Assembly: GCA_040255925.1 (NCBI GenBank)
Contig: JBDZVX010000006.1
Span: forward strand, 1 to 40,549
Reading direction: 5' to 3'
Source of the DNA: Nitrolancea sp040255925
GTDB taxonomy: Bacteria; Chloroflexota; Chloroflexia; Thermomicrobiales; Thermomicrobiaceae
DNA: 40,549 bases
Below are positions 7,647 to 15,790 of this stretch, one piece after another; within the stretch, counting starts at the first letter, position 1; each line of letters opens with the position of its first letter. Made by a program: the position numbers and the translations under genes. The notes beneath the pieces were generated by a model. That model searched no databases and was not told where the DNA came from. It saw nothing but the letters and a program-made list of their open reading frames with translations.

Positions 7647-8165
7647 GTGGAGAGTCATACGATTTCCGTGCTGGTCGAGGATCGTCCCGGCGTGATGAAC
7701 CGGGTGATGAGCCTCTTCCGCCAGCGTGGCTTCAACGTCGATAGTATCGCGGTCGGCCACAGCGAGGCGCCGGGGATGTCCCGGATGACTCTCGTCGCCC
7801 AGGGAGATGAGCGCCGCATCGAACAATTGATCAAGCAGCTCTATAAGCTCCTGGAAGTGATCAAGGTGACCGATGTCACCAGCGAAAGCTTGATTCAACG
7901 CGAGCTGGCGCTGGTCAAAGTCGCCGCGAACGAGCGGACGCGCGGTGATATCATGCGTCTGGTCTCGGAAGTCTACCGCGCCCGGATCGTCGATGCCGCT
8001 CCGGATTCGCTGGTGATCGAGGTTACCGGACCGAGTGAGAAGATCGATTCCATGTTGACGCTGGTACGGCCGTATGGGATCAAAGAGGTCGCGCGGACGG
8101 GAAGCGTCGCGATGGTACGCGGGAGTGGTACAGTAGCCGTCTCTCGCGAGGAGGCCATCGCCTAA
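7647..8165 (+). CDS. ilvN: Acetolactate synthase, small regulatory subunit
   Basis: The regulatory subunit activates IlvB and confers feedback inhibition by valine. The 172 residues begin with an ACT domain (HTISVLVEDRPGVMNRV, RGFNVDSIAVG) and continue into the C-terminal ALS_ss domain (ELALVKVAA, VIEVTGPSEKI, GIKEVARTGSVAM). The start is GTG; 7647 is chosen because AGGTGGGG lies 8 nt before it and the ACT domain begins at once. GTG 7638 is an alternative that would overlap the ilvB stop (7642-7644). Either way the pair is translationally coupled, as expected for subunits of one enzyme. Length is typical. Confidence 0.96.
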   Translation: MESHTISVLVEDRPGVMNRVMSLFRQRGFNVDSIAVGHSEAPGMSRMTLVAQGDERRIEQLIKQLYKLLEVIKVTDVTSESLIQRELALVKVAANERTRGDIMRLVSEVYRARIVDAAPDSLVIEVTGPSEKIDSMLTLVRPYGIKEVARTGSVAMVRGSGTVAVSREEAIA

Positions 8166-8171
8166 CGGAAC

Positions 8172-8241
8172 AGCCCTCATCCCTATCCCTTCTCCAGCTT
8201 TGGGAGAACGGGGTATCCGGCCTGGATGGCGGGGATGAGGG
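8172..8241 (+). repeat. Intercistronic stem-loop between ilvN and ilvC (diverged repeat copy)
   Basis: Outer arms CCCTCATCCC (8175-8184) and GGGATGAGGG (8232-8241) pair perfectly, and an inner TTCTCC / GGAGAA hairpin lies between them. It resembles one half of the dispersed G-rich repeat family. It directly precedes the ilvC ribosome-site region and could affect mRNA stability or the relative expression of ilvC. Confidence 0.6.
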
Positions 8242-8275
8242 CATGGTATTGAGGAGAGCGAGAGGAGAAATCCGG

Positions 8276-9286
8276 TTGGCACAGGTCTTTTACGACAGCG
8301 ATGCCGATGCTGCCTTGTTGAATGGGAAGAAGATCGCCGTCCTCGGGTATGGAAGTCAGGGGCATGCCCACGCGCTGAACCTGCGCGACAGTGGCTACGA
8401 CGTCGTGGTTGGCCTCTATGAGGGAAGCAAGAGTTGGGACCGGGCGGTCGCTGATGGACTTGCGGTAACGAGCGCCCGCGACGCGGCGGCACAGGCCGAC
8501 ATCATCATGATGCTGATGCCGGATCACACCCAGAAGCGCGTCTATGACGAGTCGGTCGCACCCGAACTGCGCGCCGGCAAGACCCTCATGTTCGCGCACG
8601 GGTTCAACATTCATTTTGGCCGCATCGTCCCGCCGGCCGACGTCGATGTCTCGATGATCGCGCCGAAGAGCCCCGGCCATATCTTGCGCGATATGTACAA
8701 GGCGGGCATCGGTGTGCCGGCACTGATCGCCGTCCATCAGGATGCCACTGGGCAGGCACGGGATGTCGCGCTGGCCTATGCCAAGGGCCTCGGCTGCACC
8801 CGCGCCGGCGTGCTAGGGACAACCTTCCGGGAAGAGACCGAAACCGACCTGTTCGGCGAGCAAGCCGTTCTCTGCGGCGGGGTCAGCGCACTGGTCGTAG
8901 CCGGATTCGAGACCTTGGTCGAAGCAGGGTACCAGCCAGAGCTGGCCTATTTTGAAGTGCTGAACGAGCTCAAGCTGATTGTCGACCTGATGTATCAGGG
9001 CGGCCTGAAGTACATGCGCTACTCAGTCAGCGATACGGCCGAGTACGGCGACTACGTGAGCGGCCCGAAGATCATTGACGAGCGGGTCCGCGAGTCGATG
9101 CATCAGATCCTGCAGGATATTCAGAGCGGGAAGTTCGCGAACCAATGGATGGACGAGAACGAAGCCGGCCGGCCGAACTTCGTCCAGATGCGGAACGCGG
9201 CCCAGACCCACCAGATCGAGGATGTCGGGGACCAGCTCCGGGCGATGATGCCGTGGCTCGCGAAGAAGGAGATCCCGACCGGGTAG
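8276..9286 (+). CDS. ilvC: Ketol-acid reductoisomerase (class I)
   Basis: Converts acetolactate or acetohydroxybutyrate, with NADPH and Mg2+, to the dihydroxy acids in the second common step of branched-chain synthesis. The 336 residues match the short class I form. The N-terminal Rossmann domain has GYGSQGHAHALNLRDSG. The C-terminal knotted helical domain has the metal-site stretch ETDLFGEQAVLCGG and the later Glu-rich LNELKLIVDLMYQGG and YSVSDTAEYGDY. The start is TTG at 8276, giving the family's usual MAQVFYDSD N-terminus with AGAGGAGA 7-8 nt upstream; an ATG at 8243 would add 11 atypical residues. Third gene of ilvBNC, 110 nt after ilvN across a stem-loop. Confidence 0.97.
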   Translation: MAQVFYDSDADAALLNGKKIAVLGYGSQGHAHALNLRDSGYDVVVGLYEGSKSWDRAVADGLAVTSARDAAAQADIIMMLMPDHTQKRVYDESVAPELRAGKTLMFAHGFNIHFGRIVPPADVDVSMIAPKSPGHILRDMYKAGIGVPALIAVHQDATGQARDVALAYAKGLGCTRAGVLGTTFREETETDLFGEQAVLCGGVSALVVAGFETLVEAGYQPELAYFEVLNELKLIVDLMYQGGLKYMRYSVSDTAEYGDYVSGPKIIDERVRESMHQILQDIQSGKFANQWMDENEAGRPNFVQMRNAAQTHQIEDVGDQLRAMMPWLAKKEIPTG

Positions 9287-9319
9287 GGCTCGCGATCCGT
9301 TTTAATCTCCACCTAGCAG

Positions 9320-9418
9320 CCCCCACCCCTAACCCCTCCTCCCAATTCTAGGGAAGGGGAAACATTAGCGAGCGCGCTCCCCTCTCCCAATTCTGGGAGA
9401 GGGGACGGGGGTGGGGGT
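9320..9418. repeat. Dispersed G-rich palindromic repeat (copy 3)
   Basis: Outer arms CCCCCACCCC and GGGGTGGGGG enclose two hairpin halves (CCTCCCAATTCTAGGGAAGG; CCCCTCTCCCA / TGGGAGAGGGG). It lies 33 nt after the ilvC stop and before the next gene, so it may end the ilvBNC transcript. Confidence 0.8.
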
Positions 9419-9462
9419 CACTGGCGCGACCGCATATGATGGGCGACGAGAGGATTTTTTGA

Positions 9463-10170
9463 ATGTCAATCGGGCTCGGGCTGCTCATCATCGGGGGAAC
9501 GTTCGCCGTCGGCGCCGGCTGGCTGATCAACCGCAGGGTCACGCACGAAAGCTTTCTCTGGATCGGCCTCGTCGTGGGCGGGGTCGCGTTTCTCCTTGCC
9601 GGGATCCTGCAAAACCTGATGGTGGCGCCGATGGCGATTACCATCCATGGCCGGGAGGGACTCCAGCCGCTTGTCCCGATCTCTCCCTTTGAAGCCATCT
9701 ACTACGGCCTGGCGGCCGGAATCGCCCAGGAACTTGCCAAGCTCGCCGGAATCCGGGTCTACGGAAGAAACCGGGAGATCTTCCCAACCGCGATCGCGAT
9801 TGGCGCCGGCTTCGCGTTGACTGAGATCATTCTCATCAGCTTGCCGGCGATGCAGACCAGCGTTACCGGTCTCTCGGCGCTCGCCATCCCGATTTGGGAG
9901 CGCTTTTCAGCGACTCTCTTCCACATCGGCGCGGCGATCATCATCGGCTACGGCCTGGCGCATGGAAAAATGTGGCTGTACCTACTGATCGCGATTCTCC
10001 TTCATGGCATCCTCGACAGTGTCGTCCTGCTCAGAGCGTATTACAAGATCGACCAGATCATCGCGTTCGAGACCTTCATCCTCATATTCAGCGCGGCCGT
10101 CCTCGCGGTGGCCATTCGCTGGATGCAGAGCGCGGTGCGGGATCACGAACCGATCTCCACGACCAGATGA
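9463..10170 (+). CDS. YhfC/PrsW-like putative intramembrane metalloprotease
   Basis: The protein has 235 residues and about seven membrane segments. It shows the layout of YhfC/PrsW/CPBP-like membrane proteases: a Q89-E90-LAK motif in a membrane helix (GIAQELAKLAG), a conserved GAGFALTE segment, F-H154 in TLFHIGAAII and a final H181-x3-D185 (LLHGILDS). Typical members carry EExxR/K in the first motif, so the Gln in place of the first Glu is a deviation that may weaken or abolish catalysis. The start at 9463 follows GAGAGGA. It stands alone between ilvBNC and rpsO. Assignment rests on motif pattern only. Confidence 0.65.
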   Translation: MSIGLGLLIIGGTFAVGAGWLINRRVTHESFLWIGLVVGGVAFLLAGILQNLMVAPMAITIHGREGLQPLVPISPFEAIYYGLAAGIAQELAKLAGIRVYGRNREIFPTAIAIGAGFALTEIILISLPAMQTSVTGLSALAIPIWERFSATLFHIGAAIIIGYGLAHGKMWLYLLIAILLHGILDSVVLLRAYYKIDQIIAFETFILIFSAAVLAVAIRWMQSAVRDHEPISTTR

Positions 10171-10199
10171 CCGGGCGGGCCGGCCGGATCGCGGTTCGT

Positions 10200-10229
10200 T
10201 TGCCTCGTGCTTCATCAAAGTGCTATACT
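10200..10229 (+). promoter_or_regulatory. Promoter for rpsO
   Basis: TTGCCT (10200-10205), an 18 nt spacer and TATACT (10224-10229, 5 of 6 matches to the -10). It lies about 60 nt before the rpsO start, just after the preceding gene. Confidence 0.65.
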
Positions 10230-10290
10230 GACGGTTGTGAAGGTAAGTTGAGAAGCCGTATGAAGAAGAACAAGGGGAGTCGCCGCATCA

Positions 10291-10560
10291 ATGGCGTTGT
10301 ATAAGGCGCAAAAGACCGACATCATTGAGCGCTTCCGGGCGCACGAGACCGATACTGGTTCGCCAGAGGTTCAGATCGCACTGTTGACGGAGCGGATCAA
10401 CGGTCTGACGGAGCATCTGCGCGAGCACTCGCATGATAACCACTCGCGTCGCGGCCTGTTGAAGCTGGTTGGGCAGCGGCGCCGGTTGTTAGCGTACTTG
10501 AGCAAGAAGGATGTCGAGCGCTACCGCGCCACGATCCAGCGCCTTGGGCTTCGCCGCTAA
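10291..10560 (+). CDS. rpsO: 30S ribosomal protein S15
   Basis: The 89 residues match S15 along the whole length: KTDIIERFRAHETDTGSPEVQIALLTERI, the central HLREHSHDNHSRRGLLKLVGQRRRLLAYL, and YRATIQRLGLRR at the end. S15 binds 16S rRNA early in assembly of the 30S platform. The start follows AAGGGGAG at 11 nt. The rpsO-pnp order is widespread in bacteria and is kept here, although the 333 nt between them holds substantial RNA structure. Confidence 0.98.
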   Translation: MALYKAQKTDIIERFRAHETDTGSPEVQIALLTERINGLTEHLREHSHDNHSRRGLLKLVGQRRRLLAYLSKKDVERYRATIQRLGLRR

Positions 10561-10649
10561 TTGCGCGCCGGCAACCCCGGGCTACCGAACATTGATGCCG
10601 CCGAGCGTGAACGCCCGGTCACAATTTGAGGTACCACTTCCTTCAACGG

Positions 10650-10667
10650 CCCAGGGGTCACCCTGGG
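10650..10667 (+). terminator. Stem-loop after rpsO
   Basis: Perfect 7 bp stem CCCAGGG / CCCTGGG with a GTCA loop, about 90 nt after the rpsO stop. Only a short T-rich stretch follows (GATCGTTTATG), so it may be a weak terminator or processing element between rpsO and pnp. Confidence 0.45.
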
Positions 10668-10738
10668 TCGATCGTTTATGCCGAAATGGCCTCCTCAGCA
10701 GGGTAATTCCCGGCATGAGGAGGAATTTCGCGGTAGGT

Positions 10739-10841
10739 ACGTGGGCGAGTGCGAGGAGTTAGGCATTGGGGCCCGGTGATGAGTTCTCGGAGCGTCATCA
10801 CCGAACGCCAGTTCCTAACACCTCCCAGATCCCGCCCACGT
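10739..10841 (+). promoter_or_regulatory. Long irregular stem-loop in the pnp leader
   Basis: Three nested stems are visible: ACGTGGGCG (10739-10747) with CGCCCACGT (10833-10841); GAGG-GTTAGG (10753-10763) with CCTAAC-CCTC (10814-10824); and CGGTGATGA (10774-10782) with TCATCACCG (10795-10803). The structure ends about 40 nt before the pnp ribosome site. In enterobacteria the pnp leader holds a long stem that RNase III cuts and PNPase then degrades to repress its own synthesis. The position here suggests an analogous control (inference). A further hairpin, CCTCCTCA / TGAGGAGG, lies at about 10690-10723. Confidence 0.6.
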
Positions 10842-10893
10842 CTAGAACTACTGGCGGCTGCCACGCAACCGCCGGAAACATGGGAGGGCATTT

Positions 10894-13245
10894 ATGCCAC
10901 CAAGCATTCATACCAAGACCGTAGAGGTCGGCGGGCGAACGCTGACCTTTGAGACTGGTCGCATTGCCGGTCTCGCGAGTGGAGCCGTAACGGTTCGTTA
11001 CGGAGATACGCTCGTGCTTTCGGCCGCGGTTGGCGCGAAGGAGCCACGAGAAGGACTCGACTTCTTCCCACTGACGGTCGACTATGAGGAGAAGATGTAC
11101 GCGGCCGGGAAGATCCCCGGGGGCTTCATCAAGCGGGAGGGTCGTCCCAATGAGAGCGCGATCCTTGCCGCCCGGTTGACCGACCGTCCAGTTCGCCCCC
11201 TCTTCCCGAAGGGCTACCGGGCGGATGTCCAAATCATCTCCACGGTCCTCTCGACCGATCAGGAGAATGAGCCCGATATCCTCTCGATCAATGGGGCGTC
11301 GGCAGCGCTGACGCTCTCCGACATCCCCTGGAGCGGCCCCGTCGGCGCCGTCCGGATTGGGGATATCGATGGCGAACTCGTCGTCAACCCGACCTTCCAC
11401 CAGTTGATCGACAGCAAGCTCGATGTGGTTGTGGCCGGCACCGCCAACGCCGTCATGATGGTAGAGGGAGAAGCCAGCGGCATCCCGGAGGAGCGACTGC
11501 TGGCCGCGGTGGAACTGGCACACAGTGAGATCAAGCGGCTGGTGCAGGCACAGGTGGAACTGCGCGAACTTGCCGGCAAGCCGAAGCGGGAATTTACCCC
11601 ACCGGCCGAGAACAACGAACTCAAGGAGCGCATCGCGACCTTCATGGGGGACCGGCTGGAGGCCGCGCTGTTCAACCCTGATAAGGGACAGCGGATCGAG
11701 GCGACGGCAGCGCTCAAGGCCGACGTGGTGGAGCACTTCACGACCGTCGCCGATATCGAAGCCGGTGAAATGATTCCCAGCGCGAAAGAAGTCGCCGGAC
11801 TGTTCGACAGCCTGGTCAAGGCGATGGTCCGGAAGAGCATCCTGGAGCGGGGCGAGCGGCCCGACGGCCGGCAGCCTCACGAGATCCGGGAGATCTGGAC
11901 GCAGGTGGGCTACCTGCCGCGGACCCATGGCTCTGCCATCTTCACCCGCGGTCAGACCCAGGTGGTCACGGTCACGACCCTCGGCACGATCTCCGAAGGA
12001 CAGCATTTGGACGGGATCGGGATCGAGGAGTCGAAGCGCTACCTGCATCACTACAACTTCCCGCCCTTCAGCGTTGGGGAGGCGCGTCCACTTCGCGGTC
12101 CAAGCCGCCGCGACATTGGGCATGGCGCGCTGGCCGAGCGATCCCTCCGGGCGGTGCTGCCCGATGAAGATGCGTTCCCGTACACCCTGCGGCTGGTATC
12201 CGAGGTCGTGAGCTCGAACGGTTCCAGTTCGATGGCCAGCGTGTGTGGAAGTACGATGTCGCTGATGGATGCGGGCGTGCCGATTTCGGCGCCGGTTGCC
12301 GGCGTCGCGATGGGACTGGTCACTGATGAGACCGGCCGACACACGGTGCTGACCGACATCCAGGGGATTGAAGACGCGCTCGGCGACATGGACTTCAAGG
12401 TTGCCGGGACTGAGACCGGCATCACTGGCATCCAGATGGATATCAAGGTCCAGGGGATCACCTCGGAGATCATGCGGGAAGCGCTCGAACAGGCACGCCA
12501 CGGCCGGCTCTTTATCCTCGGCAAGATGACCGAGACGATCAGCCAGCCACGCGCCGAGATGTCGCCGTTCGCGCCACGCGTCCTCCGGCTCCAGATTAAG
12601 CCGGAACAGATCGGCGCGGTAATCGGCCCAGGCGGCAAGGTCATCCGTGGCATCCAGGAATCGACCGGAGCCAAGATCGATATCGAGGACGATGGCTCGG
12701 TCTTCATCAGCGCGGTCGACGAAGAGAGCGCCCGGCGTGCGGTGACCGCGGTCGAAAACCTGACCCGGGTCCCGGAGGTCGGGGATATCTTCATGGGCCG
12801 GGTGAAGACGATCATCCCATCCGGAGCGTTCGTCGAAATCCTGCCGGGCAAGGACGGCTTCGTCCATATCTCGGAGCTTGAGCCGCGGCGGGTGGAATCG
12901 GTTGAAGATTCCGTCCAAATCGGCCAGGAGGTGAACGTCGTCGTGACCGCGATCCGGCCGGACGGCAAGATCAACCTGTCACGGAAGGCGCTCCTGACCG
13001 GCGAGATGCCGGAGCCGGGAGCCGCCCCGGCCGGTGGCGGCCGGTCCGGTGGTGGCGGGCGGCAACATGGTGGTGATCGCCGGAACCACGACCGGGGGCC
13101 ACGAGGCGGTGGAGAGCGCCGGGGCGGTCCGGAGTCACGGGAGCCGTTCCGCGGGCCACGGCCCGAGCGGTCGGCCTCCGAAGACGATCACCTCGTGCGT
13201 CGGCCACGGGATAGCCGGATGCCCCCACGTCGCGACAACGATTAA
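10894..13245 (+). CDS. pnp: Polyribonucleotide nucleotidyltransferase (PNPase)
   Basis: Phosphorolytic 3'-5' exoribonuclease of the RNA degradosome. The 783 residues contain a first RNase PH domain (VRYGDTLVLSAAVG), the helical linker, and a second, catalytic RNase PH domain with GDMDFKVAGTETG and GIQMDIKVQG. Then come a KH domain (IGAVIGPGGKVIRGIQ) and an S1 domain (VGDIFMGRVKTIIPSGAFVEILPGKDG). The last ~80 residues form a Gly/Arg-rich disordered tail with RGG-like repeats, longer than in the ~700-residue classical enzymes and probably RNA-binding. The start follows GGGAGGG. Its stop (13243-13245) shares bases with the stop of the convergent kinase gene. Confidence 0.97.
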   Translation: MPPSIHTKTVEVGGRTLTFETGRIAGLASGAVTVRYGDTLVLSAAVGAKEPREGLDFFPLTVDYEEKMYAAGKIPGGFIKREGRPNESAILAARLTDRPVRPLFPKGYRADVQIISTVLSTDQENEPDILSINGASAALTLSDIPWSGPVGAVRIGDIDGELVVNPTFHQLIDSKLDVVVAGTANAVMMVEGEASGIPEERLLAAVELAHSEIKRLVQAQVELRELAGKPKREFTPPAENNELKERIATFMGDRLEAALFNPDKGQRIEATAALKADVVEHFTTVADIEAGEMIPSAKEVAGLFDSLVKAMVRKSILERGERPDGRQPHEIREIWTQVGYLPRTHGSAIFTRGQTQVVTVTTLGTISEGQHLDGIGIEESKRYLHHYNFPPFSVGEARPLRGPSRRDIGHGALAERSLRAVLPDEDAFPYTLRLVSEVVSSNGSSSMASVCGSTMSLMDAGVPISAPVAGVAMGLVTDETGRHTVLTDIQGIEDALGDMDFKVAGTETGITGIQMDIKVQGITSEIMREALEQARHGRLFILGKMTETISQPRAEMSPFAPRVLRLQIKPEQIGAVIGPGGKVIRGIQESTGAKIDIEDDGSVFISAVDEESARRAVTAVENLTRVPEVGDIFMGRVKTIIPSGAFVEILPGKDGFVHISELEPRRVESVEDSVQIGQEVNVVVTAIRPDGKINLSRKALLTGEMPEPGAAPAGGGRSGGGGRQHGGDRRNHDRGPRGGGERRGGPESREPFRGPRPERSASEDDHLVRRPRDSRMPPRRDND

Positions 13246-14723
13246 GTCCCTCGAGCGGGAGTTTGCAGGCTATGAGAAGCGAGTGTGCCACTGGGCGCAC
13301 TCGCTTTCTCGCGCTCTGGAGCGAAACTCCCGGAGGGTATGGTAGACGCGGGTAGCCGCACCATGACCGACGTACCGGTGCCAGGGCTGCTGGTGAAAGC
13401 GATCGTGCCACCATGCGCCGTGATGATCGCCTTGCAGATGCTCAGGCCGAGTCCGATTCCACCCCGCGCACGATCACGGTCATGCTCAACGCGGTAGAAC
13501 CGCTCACCAAGATGCGGGAGGTGGTCCGGGGCGATCCCGGCCCCTTGGTCGATCACCCAGAAACACGCCCACGCATCCTCGGTCCGGCAGCTCAGCACAA
13601 TCTCCGTTCCAGCCGGTGCGTGACGGAGGGCATTATCCACGAGGTTCACCAGCACTTGGATCACGCGATCCTGGTCCGCGCGCAGCGGTACCGGCTCGGT
13701 ATCGAGCCGAATTGCGACGCCCGCTTCAGCGGCCACCGGGCCATACTGCTCGGCGATCAACCCGAGTACCACCGGTAAATCGACGTCCTCGTAATTGAGC
13801 CGGATCGCATGGGCATCACCGCGTGCGAGCAGCAGCAAGCCGTTCGAAAGACGAGTCAGCCGGTCAAGATCCCCGGCTAGCGCCTCCAGCACCACCCGAT
13901 CTTCCTCCGGATCGCGCGGCTGTCGCAGCGCAAGCTCGATCTGGTTCTGCATGAGCGTGAGCGGGGTGCGGAGCTCATGCGACGCGTCAGCGGTGAACTG
14001 GCGCTGCCGCCGGAAGGCGCCCTCGATCCGGTCCAGCATCCCGTTAACCGTTCGGGCTAGCCGGCCAAGCTGATCGTCCGGCAAGTTCAGATTGATCCGC
14101 CGGGAAAGATCCGTCTCTTCAATTTCCGCGGCGAGCCTGGTGATCCGGTCGACCGGCTGGAGCACTCGTCCAGCGATCCACAGACCTCCCAGGCTCGCGG
14201 CCAGCAGAATCAGTGATCCGGCAATGGTCAGCAGCAGCACCGTAAACTGGAGCGTCTCGACGACCTCCATGCCGGATGTCCCGACCTGAAGCGCGCCGAC
14301 GACCTGGCTATCGAACACCACCGGCTCACTCAACACTCGCATCCGCTCACCGTTAGCCGGCACCCATCGCATCGAGAAATGGCCGGACAAGGCGCGTTCC
14401 AGGCTGGCCTGGTCCTCCGGTAATCTACCGTCAACGGAACTCGCGCCATCCACGGTTCGCCCGGATAGGTCAGTCAAACGAACAAAGTGCTCGCCGGTGG
14501 TGAAATCCCGGGCATTCGATCCGGGAAGATCGGGAACCCCGTTGACGACCTGGATGGTTGACGCGACCAGCGCCGCTTGCTGATGAAGCGAATCATCGAC
14601 CATAGAGTAAAGGATCTGGCGAAGGCCAACGTACAGGGTGAGGCTGAACAGCACGATCACCATCGCGAGCAGACCGGCGTACCAGAGCGTTAGCCGCCAG
14701 CGAATGGGGATACGGCTAGCCAT
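13242..14723 (-). CDS. Sensor histidine kinase (HAMP-HisKA-HATPase)
   Basis: The protein has 493 residues: an N-terminal membrane helix (about 11-34), an extracellular domain (about 35-158), a second helix (about 160-184) and a HAMP domain with RVLQPVDRITRLAAEI. A HisKA domain follows with phospho-acceptor H249 in DASHELRTPL. The ATPase domain has the N box NLVDNALRHAP, the G1 box DQGAGI and the G2 box GGIGLGLSI. A ~32-residue tail beyond the usual end is unusual and overlaps the hairpin downstream of pnp on the other strand. The start at 14723 overlaps the stop of the regulator gene, so the pair is coupled. The sensed signal is unknown. Confidence 0.93.
   Translation of the reverse strand: MASRIPIRWRLTLWYAGLLAMVIVLFSLTLYVGLRQILYSMVDDSLHQQAALVASTIQVVNGVPDLPGSNARDFTTGEHFVRLTDLSGRTVDGASSVDGRLPEDQASLERALSGHFSMRWVPANGERMRVLSEPVVFDSQVVGALQVGTSGMEVVETLQFTVLLLTIAGSLILLAASLGGLWIAGRVLQPVDRITRLAAEIEETDLSRRINLNLPDDQLGRLARTVNGMLDRIEGAFRRQRQFTADASHELRTPLTLMQNQIELALRQPRDPEEDRVVLEALAGDLDRLTRLSNGLLLLARGDAHAIRLNYEDVDLPVVLGLIAEQYGPVAAEAGVAIRLDTEPVPLRADQDRVIQVLVNLVDNALRHAPAGTEIVLSCRTEDAWACFWVIDQGAGIAPDHLPHLGERFYRVEHDRDRARGGIGLGLSICKAIITAHGGTIAFTSSPGTGTSVMVRLPASTIPSGSFAPEREKASAPSGTLASHSLQTPARGT
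13274..13310. terminator. Stem-loop downstream of pnp, inside the 3' end of the kinase gene
   Basis: A 12 bp stem with one G-U pair, AGCGAGTGTGCC (13278-13289) with GGCGCACTCGCT (13294-13305), extendable by further A-T/G-C pairs. TTTCTC follows on the plus strand. It starts about 30 nt after the pnp stop and looks like the pnp terminator, yet it lies within minus-strand coding sequence. Confidence 0.6.
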
Positions 14724-15399
14724 GGTCGTCCCCGACCAGCTTGTAGCCGGCGCCACGGACGGTCACGATACGCTTCACCGGATAGGGATCATCGAGCCGG
14801 CGGCGCAGTGACCGGATATGGACATCAATGACATTGGTGAATCCGGGAACGAACTCATAATCCCAGACGTGCTCAGCAATCATCGACCGGGTCAGGATAC
14901 GATGAGGATGGCGCATCAGGTACTCAAGGATGCGAAATTCCTTGTTTGGGATTGAGTACTCCCGTATACCCCGCCAGACCTGCCGGGTCGTCGGATCGAG
15001 CCGGAGATCGCCCACCGTCAGGATCGGATTCAGCGTTTCGACCGGACGGCGGCTGAGCGCCCGTAAGCGAGCGCTTAGCTCGGCAAAGGCAAAGGGCTTC
15101 GTGAGGTAGTCATCGGCACCGGCATCAAGCCCCGTGACCCGGTCCTCGATGGCGTCACGGGCGGTGAGCAGGAGGATTGGCACCTGCACCCGCCGGGCCC
15201 GTAGTTCCCGGCAGACCGTGATTCCATCCATGCCGGGTAGCATGACATCGAGAATGATCGCGTCGTACGCCGCTACCGCGATCCAATCGAGCGCCTCCTC
15301 ACCGGAGTTCGCGATATCGGCTGCGTGACCCTCTTCCATCAGGCTCTTCCGAAGCAGCCGCGCCAGCCGTTGTTCATCTTCTACAATCAAGATCCTCAT
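14716..15399 (-). CDS. OmpR/PhoB-family response regulator
   Basis: The 227 residues comprise a receiver domain with acidic pocket (VEDE), phospho-acceptor D51 (IILDVMLPGMDG), conserved Thr (LLTARDA) and Lys (YLTKPF). A C-terminal winged helix follows, ending RSLRRRLDDP and IVTVRGAGYKLVG. The long upstream extension of the frame is ignored: ATG 15399 has AGGGG at 6 nt and begins directly with the receiver (MRILIVEDE). ATG 15405 is a near alternative. The gene overlaps the kinase gene that follows, forming a cognate pair. Targets are unknown. Confidence 0.94.
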   Translation of the reverse strand: MRILIVEDEQRLARLLRKSLMEEGHAADIANSGEEALDWIAVAAYDAIILDVMLPGMDGITVCRELRARRVQVPILLLTARDAIEDRVTGLDAGADDYLTKPFAFAELSARLRALSRRPVETLNPILTVGDLRLDPTTRQVWRGIREYSIPNKEFRILEYLMRHPHRILTRSMIAEHVWDYEFVPGFTNVIDVHIRSLRRRLDDPYPVKRIVTVRGAGYKLVGDDHG

Positions 15400-15665
15400 G
15401 GCCATCCCCTGCGATCTACAGCCCATTATGTCCACTGCCAGTGTAGCCGGGGAAGATGAAGTGCAGATGAAATCCGCGCCGCGCATGCCGCGCGATGCCG
15501 GAAACTCACGAAGGCCAGCAGGAAGCGCTCCGGCCGTCAGACTGGAACGTGCTGACAGCGTCTCACTGAGCGGGTACAATCCCGCGCGGAAGGGGGCCGT
15601 GGTTGTCGCGCCATGACGCTTCAAGCGCTCGACGCGCACCCGGTTGGGGAGATCCGAGACCATCC

Positions 15666-15693
15666 CTTAACATCTCCCTAACAAAGTCCTAAT
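15666..15693 (+). promoter_or_regulatory. Pho-box-like 11 bp direct repeats
   Basis: Three units in exact 11 bp register: CTTAACATCTC (15666), CCTAACAAAGT (15677) and CCTAATCCC (15688). The C(T/C)TAA(C/T) core on one helix face is typical of PhoP/PhoB/OmpR-type tandem sites. The same motif recurs upstream of the regulator-pst operon (19168) and the gene at 24774. It lies between the divergent regulator gene (minus) and the weak ORF at 15791 (plus). The rest of 15400-15790 shows no gene. Confidence 0.5.
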
Positions 15694-15790
15694 CCCAAGA
15701 CAACAGCTCCGCCTCCAGGTAACGACATGCTGGAGGTACCGCGGTGCCTGGCGCCGAACCCGGCCTGCCGGGCGTGACACGACAACATCC

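Noticed and set aside
10798..12918. Long minus-strand ORF opposite pnp
   Set aside because: It is a frame shadow of a strongly conserved gene in GC-rich DNA, with no ribosome site and no recognisable domain.
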